Origin: JANNHP01 sp031404455 | Lineage (GTDB): Bacteria; Planctomycetota; JAJSAM01; JAJVHW01 | DNA length: 11,275 bases | Direction of reading: 5' to 3' | Assembly (NCBI GenBank): GCA_031404455.1 | Contig: JANNHP010000315.1 | Location: 1-11,275 of the forward strand | In this document: positions 1-5,927 of the stretch, piece by piece | Position numbering within the stretch: the stretch's first letter is position 1 | Layout: each line of letters starts with the position of its first letter | The notes under the pieces: generated by a model | Seen by the model: only the letters and a program-made list of their open reading frames with translations | Told to the model about the DNA's origin: nothing | Database searches by the model: none | Made by a program: the position numbers and the translations under genes

Positions 1-25
1 TGCTCTACCACTGAGCTATGCCCCC
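1..25 (-). tRNA. tRNA, 5' part only, cut by the window edge (possibly tRNA-Ala)
   Basis: Read on the minus strand from position 25, the sequence gives a seven-base 5' acceptor strand GGGGGCA, then TA, a D-stem GCTC/GAGC and a D-loop AGTGGTA, which is a textbook tRNA 5' third. The anticodon, T-arm and 3' end lie outside the window, so identity cannot be read. The GGGGGCA acceptor with this D-arm resembles many bacterial tRNA-Ala genes, but this is a guess. It lies 226 nt downstream of the MFS gene on the same strand. Confidence 0.85.
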
Positions 26-144
26 GGCCGGGGAGGACGAAGTGTATCCATGGCGTGGCGCAGTCTCCGACGGTCGCGGAGGCGTGCGCCGGCGAGAGAA
101 CAGCGACGAGTTGCCGGGGAGGCGTGAGTCGCACCCGGGGCACT

Positions 145-171
145 GCCGAACTCGCCACTGGCGAGTTCGGC
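145..171. repeat. Perfect 12-bp hairpin with 3-nt loop, possible terminator
   Basis: GCCGAACTCGCC (145-156) is the exact reverse complement of GGCGAGTTCGGC (160-171), leaving a 3-nt loop ACT at 157-159. It lies 81 nt after the MFS stop codon, where the GT-MFS transcript would be expected to end. Neither strand has a T-run after the stem, so it is not a standard intrinsic terminator. It may be a Rho-assisted end, an mRNA 3'-end stabiliser, or a barrier before the tRNA. Confidence 0.5.
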
Positions 172-205
172 CGCCTCCTGACGTCCGCGCCGTGCCCGTT
201 CGTCG

Positions 206-224
206 GAGTCGCCGCAGGCGACTC
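206..224. repeat. Perfect 8-bp hairpin with GCA loop
   Basis: GAGTCGCC (206-213) pairs with GGCGACTC (217-224) around GCA (214-216). On the plus strand TTCCTC follows the stem; on the minus strand no T-run follows. It begins 27 nt past the MFS stop, so it may be a 3'-end structure of that mRNA. The C(GCA)G apex recurs near tRNA-Glu. Confidence 0.45.
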
Positions 225-251
225 TTCCTCACCCCAGCCGAGCCAGGGAGT

Positions 252-1472
252 CTAGCCCGGTCGCGAGGAACTCTCGGCGTCCGCCGCGGGCCTCGCTCGC
301 AGCACGATCGCGCCGACGAAGGCGACGCCCATCACGGCTGCCGCGAGCCAGTAGGGCCGCTCAGGAGTCGCCGCCTCCGTCACGCCCTCGGCCGGGTGCC
401 GGATCCCCATCAGGCCGATGCCGACGAAGGGTCCCAGGATGCGGGCCAGGGCGAGACTCGACTGGCCGAGGCCCAGGACCTCGCCCTGCATGTGCGCCGG
501 GGTGCGGCGCGAGAGCAGGCTGGCGAGCGAGGGAGTGAGCATCGAGAAGCCGAGCACCGCCACCGGCAGGACCATGAGCGCCTGGTTCGTGGTCGTCGCC
601 ACCGCGACGCCGACGAGCCCAACCGCGAGGATCAGAGTGCCCGCGACGACGAAGTTCAGCTCCCCGACACGCGGCATGAACCGACGCACGACGGCGCCCT
701 GGAACACGAGGAGACAGATCCCGACGTACGAGAAGAGGAAGCCGTTGTGCGTGGGGTCGTAGTCCCACTTCACCTTGGTGAGCAGCGAGAGCGTGCCCTC
801 GAAGTTGGCGAAGGCGAACGTGGCGACGAACTGGAGCGCGATGACGAGCGGCAGCGTCGGCGTCGCGAGCGCGTGGCGGAGGCCCTCGCCGCCGAAGAGT
901 CCGCTGCGGTGCGACGAGGCGCGGCGCTCGGGTTCCGGCAGCGCCCGCCACGCGAAGAGAAACGCGAAGAGGGACAGGCCCGCAGCGATGAACCCCGGCG
1001 CGGTGGCGCCGAGCTGGTCGTGCGCCACGCCGCCGATCGTCGGACCGATCGCGAAACCCAGTCCGAACGCGGCCCCGATCACGGCCATGCCCTTCCCACG
1101 GTCCGCCTGCGTGGTGACGTCGGCGATGTAGGCCTGTGCCGTGCCGATCGTGGCCCCGAAGATCCCGGCGGCGATCCGCGAGACGAAGAGCAGCGTCAGT
1201 GAGTCGGCCACCCCGAACAGGGCGTACGAGACGACCGAGCCCCCGAGGCCGACCATCAGCACGGGCCGCCGTCCGATCCGGTCGGAGAGCCGCCCCCAGA
1301 GCGGCATGAAGAAGAGCTGCATCACCGAGAACGACGCTTGCAGCAGGCCCGTCTCGAGCCCCGAGGCGTGGAAGTCGGTCGCGTAGCGCGGGAGCAGGGG
1401 AAGCACGAGACCGAATCCGATCAGGTCCACGACCACCACGAGGAAGAGCACGAAGAGCGGCGACTTCTTCAA
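252..1472 (-). CDS. MFS transporter, DHA1/TetA-like drug:H+ antiporter family
   Basis: This is a 406-residue integral inner-membrane protein with about 12 hydrophobic segments, the usual length for the family. Family marks are an Asp in TM1 (D16, in DLIGFGLVLPLLP), motif A GRLSDRIGRRP at 60-70 in the TM2-TM3 loop, and a motif C-like glycine/proline stretch at 133-148 (AFGLGFAIGP), which is typical of proton-driven antiporters. Substrate cannot be told from sequence; multidrug or small-metabolite export is the family norm. The start is a TTG, preceded by GAGGA overlapping the stop of the upstream glycosyltransferase (TGAGGACCGATTG). The 7-nt gap to that gene argues for co-transcription and perhaps linked export or envelope roles. 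It ends with TAG at 254-252. Family assignment is firm; function is only general. Confidence 0.9.
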   Translation of the reverse strand: MKKSPLFVLFLVVVVDLIGFGLVLPLLPRYATDFHASGLETGLLQASFSVMQLFFMPLWGRLSDRIGRRPVLMVGLGGSVVSYALFGVADSLTLLFVSRIAAGIFGATIGTAQAYIADVTTQADRGKGMAVIGAAFGLGFAIGPTIGGVAHDQLGATAPGFIAAGLSLFAFLFAWRALPEPERRASSHRSGLFGGEGLRHALATPTLPLVIALQFVATFAFANFEGTLSLLTKVKWDYDPTHNGFLFSYVGICLLVFQGAVVRRFMPRVGELNFVVAGTLILAVGLVGVAVATTTNQALMVLPVAVLGFSMLTPSLASLLSRRTPAHMQGEVLGLGQSSLALARILGPFVGIGLMGIRHPAEGVTEAATPERPYWLAAAVMGVAFVGAIVLRARPAADAESSSRPG

Positions 1473-1479
1473 TCGGTCC

Positions 1480-2937
1480 TCACTTGCCGCGCACGCGGTA
1501 GATCACCCAGTCGTCGGAGGCGAACAGTCTCTCCGCCCCGTCCCCGGCAACACGCTTCATCGCCCGCTCGCCCCGCCCGGGATCGACGACGACGATCCAG
1601 TCCTCGCCCGCCGCACGGCGTATCGCGAACTCCTCGTCGAGCGACGCGGCGGCGTGTCCCGTCGTCACCGTGACGGGATCGGTGAGGTAGCGCAGACGGC
1701 CGTCGAACTGGAACTGCAGGCCCCACATGTTCGCGCCGGAAAGGAGCGCGACCGGGAGCTTCCCCGTCGGCTCGACGCTCGCGATGAGGTCGCGCAGTTG
1801 CTTCGTGTTGCGGTCGTCGGGGAAGAACGCGAAGCCGGTCCTCAGCGCCACGACGACGAGCATCCACGCCGCCAGCAGGCGGGCCGGCGCCGGGAGCAGC
1901 GACTCCCGTCGCGAGGACCCCATCGCCGCGAGGAGAGCCGCGGGCGCAGTCAGCGGGAGCAGGTAGAACCACATCTTCGACGTCGTGAACTGGAAGAAGG
2001 CGAACGGCAGCGCGAGCCAGACGAGGACGACCCGGCCGGGAGCGTCCTTCCAGGCGGCGCGCGCGCCGCGCACGCCGAGCCACGTCCACGGCAGCGTGCC
2101 GGCGACGATCACCGCGAAGTAGAACCAGAACGCCTTGTCGCGGCTGTGGACGTTGGTGAAGACACGGTCGGCGACCTCACTCTCAAGCCAGTAGTCGAGA
2201 CGTTCCGGGTCCTCCGCCACCATCCACACGAACCACCAGAGTCCGAGGACGGCGAAGGCGACGACGCCGAGCACCGCGCCCGCCACGATCGACGACGTCG
2301 TCGCCCGGCGCGCGGAGGCGAACGCGCCGGACCGGGCGACGATCGTCCATCCGATCACGACCGCGCCGAACGGCAGCAGCGAGGGCGGCCCCTTCACGAA
2401 GAACGCGAGCCCGAGCGCCGCGCCCGACGCGGCGATCCATGCGGCCGCATGCGCCGACGTCCACGCCCGGAAGAGACACGCGATCGCCGCGAGGACGAAC
2501 GCGAGCAGGAACATGTCGGTCGAAACAGTGTTGCCCGACGCGCACGGCAGCAGCATCGTGAGGAAGATCCATCCCGCGCGCGATCCGACCTCGCGTCCGC
2601 AGAGGTCCTCCCCGATCCGCCGCACGAGCAGCGCCGACGCGACGAACGCGAGCCCGAGGAAGAACCGCGCCCCGAACTCGTTCCGTCCGAAGAGTTCCAG
2701 CCCCGCCGCGACGAGCCAGTACGCCCCCGGCGGCTTCGTGAGGTGCAGCCGCCCCTCGAGCGTCGGGTGGAGCCAGTCGCCCGAAGCGATCATCTCCCGC
2801 GCGCACTCGCTGTACCGCCCCTCGTCCGTCTCCCACAGCCCCCGCACCCACTGTCCGGCGAACGCGAAGACGAGCGCAAAGGCGAAGAACGTCCACCACT
2901 CGCGCCGCGCCGAGTCGTCAGGTGTGCCCGTGGTCAC
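1480..2937 (-). CDS. Membrane glycosyltransferase, ArnT/PMT-like GT-C family
   Basis: This 485-residue multi-pass membrane protein opens with a hydrophobic segment (about 14-31) and then a periplasmic loop WETDEGRYSECAREM at 35-49 followed by SGDW and LTKPPGAYWL (66-75). This is the signature of the ArnT / dolichyl-phosphate-mannose mannosyltransferase-like GT-C fold, in which acidic residues of the first loop (here D38/E39) take part in catalysis. These enzymes use polyprenyl-phosphate sugars and act on the periplasmic face; ArnT itself adds aminoarabinose to lipid A. It is shorter than E. coli ArnT (about 550 residues), so donor and acceptor are open. The start is GTG at 2937, with only a distant purine run upstream, so it is not certain. 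Stop TGA at 1482-1480. The MFS gene follows after 7 nt. Confidence 0.87.
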   Translation of the reverse strand: MTTGTPDDSARREWWTFFAFALVFAFAGQWVRGLWETDEGRYSECAREMIASGDWLHPTLEGRLHLTKPPGAYWLVAAGLELFGRNEFGARFFLGLAFVASALLVRRIGEDLCGREVGSRAGWIFLTMLLPCASGNTVSTDMFLLAFVLAAIACLFRAWTSAHAAAWIAASGAALGLAFFVKGPPSLLPFGAVVIGWTIVARSGAFASARRATTSSIVAGAVLGVVAFAVLGLWWFVWMVAEDPERLDYWLESEVADRVFTNVHSRDKAFWFYFAVIVAGTLPWTWLGVRGARAAWKDAPGRVVLVWLALPFAFFQFTTSKMWFYLLPLTAPAALLAAMGSSRRESLLPAPARLLAAWMLVVVALRTGFAFFPDDRNTKQLRDLIASVEPTGKLPVALLSGANMWGLQFQFDGRLRYLTDPVTVTTGHAAASLDEEFAIRRAAGEDWIVVVDPGRGERAMKRVAGDGAERLFASDDWVIYRVRGK

Positions 2938-3033
2938 GCGGGAGTTCTACCGTCTCCCCCGCGACGTCCGGCGTTGCGCCTCAGCGATGCGCATCGACTT
3001 GCTGCCGTTCCCATTCGTCGCGGTGGCGAAGGT

Positions 3034-3124
3034 CGGGATTCGCACGTTGAGCGGGAGCGCAGGCCGCCTGAGCCCGGCGCAGCCGGGCACGGCGGCCGAG
3101 CACCGGCTCAACGTCCGAATCCCG
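3034..3124. repeat. Long nested inverted repeat (91 nt) after tRNA-Glu
   Basis: CGGGATTCG (3034-3042) pairs with CGAATCCCG (3116-3124). After one C/C mismatch, ACGTTGAGC (3044-3052) pairs with GCTCAACGT (3106-3114). Inside, GGCCGCC (3062-3068) pairs with GGCGGCC (3091-3097), and GCCCGGC (3072-3078) pairs with GCCGGGC (3082-3088) around a GCA loop. All arms nest, so the whole stretch can fold into one rod. The outer arms contain the tRNA T-arm sequence GGGATTCG and its complement. No T-run follows on either strand. Confidence 0.7.
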
Positions 3125-3130
3125 TTGAGG

Positions 3131-3149
3131 GCGCGCGCGAAGCGCGCGC
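3131..3149. repeat. GC-alternating hairpin with GAA loop
   Basis: GCGCGCGC (3131-3138) pairs with GCGCGCGC (3142-3149) around GAA (3139-3141) on the plus strand. An 8-bp alternating GC stem closed by C(GAA)G is among the most stable small DNA hairpins known (GNA triloop type). The alternating purine-pyrimidine run could also adopt Z-DNA. It sits 20 nt from the tRNA-Glu 3' end. Confidence 0.6.
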
Positions 3150-3155
3150 GCAGTC

Positions 3156-3172
3156 CCAGCGCGCAGCGCTGG
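3156..3172. repeat. Hairpin overlapping the tRNA-Glu CCA end
   Basis: CCAGCGC (3156-3162) pairs with GCGCTGG (3166-3172) around GCA (3163-3165). The last three bases on this side are the complement of the encoded CCA of tRNA-Glu, so in the precursor RNA the CCA would be base-paired with the trailer. Confidence 0.6.
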
Positions 3173-3246
3173 TACCCCCAACGGGATTCGAACCCGTGTT
3201 ACCGCCTTGAAAGGGCGATGTCCTAACCGGGCTAGACGATGGGGGC
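3170..3246 (-). tRNA. tRNA-Glu (anticodon TTC)
   Basis: This is a complete 77-nt cloverleaf including an encoded CCA. On the minus strand the acceptor arm is GCCCCCA with TGGGGGT (G1-U72 wobble, common in bacterial tRNA-Glu), followed by discriminator A and CCA. The anticodon arm is TCGCC-CTTTCAA-GGCGG, with anticodon TTC at 34-36. The T-arm is ACGGG-TTCGAAT-CCCGT. It lies 50 nt after the methyltransferase on the same strand, so it may be read through from there or from its own weak promoter. Confidence 0.97.
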
Positions 3247-3261
3247 CCGAGAGAGTGCGGA

Positions 3262-3291
3262 ACCATACGACGGCGGGTCGGAGCCCCGGAA
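3262..3291 (-). promoter_or_regulatory. Weak candidate promoter for tRNA-Glu
   Basis: On the minus strand TTCCGG (3291-3286) and TATGGT (3267-3262) are separated by 18 nt, and TATGGT lies 15 nt before the first base of the tRNA, a fitting distance for a short leader. The -35 match to TTGACA is poor. It overlaps the end of the methyltransferase gene. The call rests on spacing and the AT-containing hexamer in very GC-rich surroundings. Confidence 0.25.
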
Positions 3292-3296
3292 GGACT

Positions 3297-3941
3297 TCAC
3301 GTCCGCGCGACCGCCACGAACGTCTGTTCCGCGATGAACGGCAGCGGCCGCGAGAAGCCGATCGCCGCGAGCCCTGTCGCCGCGAGGTCCGCGAGGAACT
3401 CCGCGCGCGGGATGGGCTTGCGCGATCCCTTCTTCGCGCGCTGCTTCTTCGCCTTCCACGCCTGGAACGCGGCCGCGTCATAGAAGCTGACGATGAACGT
3501 GCCGCGTGAGACGCGGCGGAGTTCCGCGAGCACGCGGCGGCGGTCGTCGGTCCTCAGGTGATGCAGCAGTCGCACGCACGCCGCGCCGGCGAAGGCGCCG
3601 TCCCCGAACGGCATCGCGAACGCGTCGCCGAGGACGAGATCCGCGTACGCCCTTGAGTTGCGCGCCTCGGCGAGCATCGGGCCGCTCCCGTCGAGACCTG
3701 TCACGCGGCCCTTCACCGCGAGCGACGCACCGAGCCGCCCCGCGCCGCACGGCGCGTCGAGCTGCGGACCCTCGGCGACGAGCGCAAGGAGCGCCTCGAA
3801 CGCACGCCGTTCGCGCCGCTCACGCGCTGCGGGGAAACGCTTCGTCGCGTAGGCAGCCGCGCGCTCCGCATCGCCGAACACCTGACGGACCCTCTCGGCT
3901 TCCGACCGTCGATCAGCCCTCAACGGCCGGCGCTCGCGCAA
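3297..3941 (-). CDS. Class I SAM-dependent methyltransferase, substrate unknown
   Basis: This 214-residue soluble protein has the Methyltransf_11-type Rossmann layout. Motif I is LDAPCGAGR at 61-69 (SAM binding), an acidic residue ends strand 2 (D84 in GLDGS), GDAFAMPF is at 105-112, and LLHHL at 125-129 corresponds to the usual post-motif. A basic segment (about 163-176: many Lys/Arg) follows and could contact a phosphate-rich substrate. The TTG start at 3941 is tentative: a GTG at 3881 has a better upstream purine run (GAGAGGG, 8 nt away) but would remove an N-terminal helix that I would expect to keep. It follows frr after the long hairpin and precedes tRNA-Glu by 50 nt. The substrate could be a small molecule, quinone, lipid or RNA; nothing here decides. 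Confidence 0.8.
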   Translation of the reverse strand: MRERRPLRADRRSEAERVRQVFGDAERAAAYATKRFPAARERRERRAFEALLALVAEGPQLDAPCGAGRLGASLAVKGRVTGLDGSGPMLAEARNSRAYADLVLGDAFAMPFGDGAFAGAACVRLLHHLRTDDRRRVLAELRRVSRGTFIVSFYDAAAFQAWKAKKQRAKKGSRKPIPRAEFLADLAATGLAAIGFSRPLPFIAEQTFVAVART

Positions 3942-3951
3942 TCCGGATCCA

Positions 3952-3996
3952 CACCGAAGTTTGAGGGCGGCGCCTCGTCGCCCTCAAACTTCGGTG
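3952..3996 (-). terminator. 18-bp inverted repeat spanning the frr stop codon
   Basis: Positions 3952-3969 are the exact reverse complement of 3979-3996 (18 bp, 9-nt loop at 3970-3978). The promoter-proximal arm holds the last four sense codons of frr with its TGA (3986-3984), so the stem includes coding sequence. It closes the rpsB-tsf-pyrH-frr cluster and is the likeliest transcript end or 3'-end stabiliser. No T-run follows on the minus strand, so it is not a canonical intrinsic terminator. The far arm ends 10 nt before the proposed methyltransferase start. Confidence 0.5.
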
Positions 3997-4535
3997 ATCT
4001 CCTTGGTCTTCTTCTCGAGCGCGACGTTGACCTTGCCTTCGTAGTCCTTCGTGATCTTGTCGACCTCTTCCTTCAGGCGCGTGAGGTCGTCGTCGGTCAG
4101 CGTCTTCTCTGCCTCGGCGGTCTTGTTCGCGTCGCGGCGGACGTTGCGGATGGCGACGCGCGACTCCTCGGCCTTCTCGCGCACCATCGAGCCGAGCTGT
4201 TTGCGGCGCTCCTCGGAGAGCGGCGGCACCGCGAGGCGGATGATCTTCCCGTCGCTCTGCGGCATGATGCCGAGCTCGGACTTCTGGATCGCCTTCACGA
4301 CCTCGGCGACCGCACTCTGGTCGAACGGCTTGATCATGATGAGCCGCGGCTCGGGGATCGAGACGTTCGCCATGTGCTGGAGCGGCGTGGGGTTGCCGTA
4401 GTAGTCCACCCGAATGTTCTCGACGAGGCCCGGCGAGGCGCGCCCCGTGCGGATGCCCCGGAACATCTGGCCGAGGTGCTCCACGGCCTTCTCCATCTTC
4501 TCTTCGGCGTCGAGCAGGATGTCGTCGTAACCCAT
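3984..4535 (-). CDS. frr: Ribosome recycling factor
   Basis: This protein releases ribosomes from mRNA after termination, together with EF-G. At 183 residues it matches the family (E. coli 185). It is recognised end to end: the N-terminal helix MEKAVEHLGQMFRGIRTGRASP (14-35), the small domain with YYGNPTPLQHMANVSIPEPRLIMIKPFD (45-72) and the conserved C-terminal helical segment AIRNVRRDAN (128-137), which carries the family's essential arginines. The ATG start is clear from homology, but I see no Shine-Dalgarno sequence just upstream (the bases before ATG are CATCCCGGCC). It starts 40 nt after pyrH, in the widespread order rpsB-tsf-pyrH-frr. Its 3' end is built into an 18-bp hairpin. Confidence 0.98.
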   Translation of the reverse strand: MGYDDILLDAEEKMEKAVEHLGQMFRGIRTGRASPGLVENIRVDYYGNPTPLQHMANVSIPEPRLIMIKPFDQSAVAEVVKAIQKSELGIMPQSDGKIIRLAVPPLSEERRKQLGSMVREKAEESRVAIRNVRRDANKTAEAEKTLTDDDLTRLKEEVDKITKDYEGKVNVALEKKTKEITEV

Positions 4536-4575
4536 GGCCGGGATGCTAGCGCATCGGCGCCGCGCGATTCACCGT

Positions 4576-5295
4576 TCAGGCGACGACGCGGGTGCCGATC
4601 CTCTTCCCGAGCGCCGCGTCGCGGATCGCGTTCTTCCGCGTCATGCCGAAGACGACGATCGGCAGGCGGTTCTCGGCGGCGAGCGCGAACGCGGTCTGGT
4701 CCATCACTTCGAGGCGGCGCGCGAGGCACTCGCGGTACGTGATCTCGTCGAAGCGCGTGGCCTTCGGGTCCTTCCGCGGGTCGGCGGAGTAGATGCCGTC
4801 GACCTTCGTGGCCTTGAGCAACGCGCCGGCGCCGATCTCCACGGCGCGCAACGCCGCGGCGGTGTCGGTCGTGAAGTACGGATGTCCCGTGCCGCCCGCG
4901 CAGAGGAGGATGCTGCCCGCTTCGAGCGCCGCGACGGCGCGCTCGCGCGTGAACGCGTCCGCGACCTCGGGCACCGCGAGACCCGTCAGGATCAGCGCGG
5001 ACGCGCCGCGCGACCGGAGCACGTCGCGGAGCGCAATCGCGTTCATCACCGTCGCGAGCATGCCCATGCGGTCCGCGCCGTCGCGTCCCACGGTGCTCTC
5101 CCGCAGCTCCGCGCCGCGCAAGACGTTGCCCCCGCCGAGGACGACGGCGAGTTCCACCTTCGCCTTCGTGCACGCGACGAGTTCCCGGGCGACGGCGTCC
5201 ATCGCGCGGACCGAATACCCGGGCGTTCCCGGCTCTGAGAGCGCCTCGCCCGAGAGCTTGAGGAGGACTCGGCGCGGCCGCCTTGCGGCGGTCAC
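4576..5295 (-). CDS. pyrH: UMP kinase
   Basis: UMP kinase phosphorylates UMP to UDP with ATP in the cytoplasm, a control point of pyrimidine nucleotide supply; bacterial enzymes are hexamers of the amino acid kinase fold. This 239-residue protein is normal length. Motifs are KLSGEAL (13-19), GGGN (54-57), DRMGMLATVMNA (75-86), CAGGTGHPYFTTDTAA (132-147) and KVDGIYSADPRKDP (164-177). I chose GTG at 5295, 13 nt after the tsf stop, because it places the KLSGEAL motif at the usual distance from the N-terminus. A TTG at 5334 in the same frame would overlap tsf by 26 nt and has no ribosome-binding sequence. UDP made here also feeds UDP-GlcNAc, the LpxA substrate. Confidence 0.96.
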   Translation of the reverse strand: MTAARRPRRVLLKLSGEALSEPGTPGYSVRAMDAVARELVACTKAKVELAVVLGGGNVLRGAELRESTVGRDGADRMGMLATVMNAIALRDVLRSRGASALILTGLAVPEVADAFTRERAVAALEAGSILLCAGGTGHPYFTTDTAAALRAVEIGAGALLKATKVDGIYSADPRKDPKATRFDEITYRECLARRLEVMDQTAFALAAENRLPIVVFGMTRKNAIRDAALGKRIGTRVVA

Positions 5296-5308
5296 GGGCG
5301 AGCGTCCG

Positions 5309-5923
5309 TCATGCGACTTCGTCGGACGTCGCAAAGCACGCGAAACGGCGGAGCACGATGTTCTCGCCGATCTTCGCCTTCGCCTGGATGAGGAGGTTGC
5401 CGACGGTGCCCAGCGTGGGGTCCATCGCGTACTCCTGGTCGAGGAGCACGCGCTCCTTGAAAAACGTCTCGAGCTTCCCGGCGACGATCTTGTCCCGCAT
5501 CGGCGCCGGCTTGTCGAGCACCTGCTGCTCGTAGATCGCCTTCTCGCGGCCGATCACCTCGGCCGAGACCTGCTCGCGACTGACGCAGATCGGCGCCTGG
5601 CCGCCGCCCGCCTTCGCGGCGATGTGCATCGCGATGCCGCGGCACATCTCGCGGAAGCCCGCCTCGCGCGCGACGAAGTCCGTCTCGCACAGCACCTCGA
5701 CCATCGTGCCGAGGGCACCGTTGTGGTGCATGTACGACGCGACGTAGCCGGCCTTCGTGGCGCGGCCCGACTTCTTCGCGGCGTCCTTCATGCCCTGCGC
5801 GCGCAGGAGGTCCTTCGCCTTCTCGATGTCGCCGCCGGAGGCCTTCAGCGCCTCCTTGCAGTCCATCGCGCCTGCGCCGGTCTTCTTGCGCAGTTCCATC
5901 ACCAGCTTCGCGTCGATTTCCAT
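5309..5923 (-). CDS. tsf: Elongation factor Ts, short form
   Basis: EF-Ts is the guanine-nucleotide exchange factor for EF-Tu. The 204-residue protein is of the short type (as in Thermus, about 196) rather than the about 283 residues of E. coli, so it lacks much of the second core repeat and coiled-coil region. The N-terminal UBA-like domain reads LVMELRKKTGAGAMDCKEAL (7-26), and the exchange motif TDF is at 81-83 in CETDFVAR. The C-terminal module includes ILQAKAKIGENI-like sequence. ATG at 5923 has a Shine-Dalgarno CGGAG 7 nt upstream, with the rpsB stop codon lying in the spacer; only 4 nt separate the two genes, so translation is likely coupled. Confidence 0.97.
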   Translation of the reverse strand: MEIDAKLVMELRKKTGAGAMDCKEALKASGGDIEKAKDLLRAQGMKDAAKKSGRATKAGYVASYMHHNGALGTMVEVLCETDFVAREAGFREMCRGIAMHIAAKAGGGQAPICVSREQVSAEVIGREKAIYEQQVLDKPAPMRDKIVAGKLETFFKERVLLDQEYAMDPTLGTVGNLLIQAKAKIGENIVLRRFACFATSDEVA

Positions 5924-5927
5924 GGTG

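Larger units (their letters stand above)
26..251. other. Intergenic spacer between MFS gene and partial tRNA
   Basis: This 226 bp stretch has no ORF with recognisable coding character. It holds two strong hairpins (145-171 and 206-224, listed separately), both closer to the MFS stop than to the tRNA. A promoter for the tRNA would be expected between 26 and about 80, but I see no convincing -35/-10 pair. Confidence 0.6.
2938..3169. other. Structured spacer between tRNA-Glu and glycosyltransferase
   Basis: This 232 bp spacer has no credible ORF. From the tRNA side it carries a GCA-loop hairpin (3156-3172), a GC-alternating hairpin (3131-3149) and a long nested hairpin (3034-3124), then a perfect 12-bp palindrome CGATGCGCATCG at 2985-2996, 48 nt before the glycosyltransferase start. 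It should contain the end of the tRNA transcript and the start of the GT-MFS transcript, but I see no clear promoter. The palindrome could be an operator, with no direct support. Confidence 0.6.

Noticed and set aside
2985..2996. Perfect 12-bp palindrome as a regulator binding site
   Set aside because: It is seen once only, with no regulator gene nearby and no promoter clearly positioned beside it, so it was not called as an operator.
3116..3190. Attachment site or integrated element at the tRNA-Glu 3' end
   Set aside because: Integration leaves a direct repeat of the tRNA 3' end. The copy here is inverted, only about 45 bp away, and there is no integrase or cargo.
1654..3210. Long plus-strand open frame of 518 codons opposite the glycosyltransferase
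   Set aside because: It is antisense to a gene with clear family motifs, its translation is almost only Arg, Glu, Pro and Ala, and it runs through the spacer into tRNA-Glu. This is a GC-rich shadow frame.
3952..3996. Terminal inverted repeats of a small mobile element
   Set aside because: The arms are only 9 nt apart, so nothing lies between them, and one arm is native frr coding sequence.
5309..5923. Truncated or broken tsf
   Set aside because: The length of 204 codons is normal for short-form EF-Ts. The TDF motif and C-terminal module are present and the frame is continuous.
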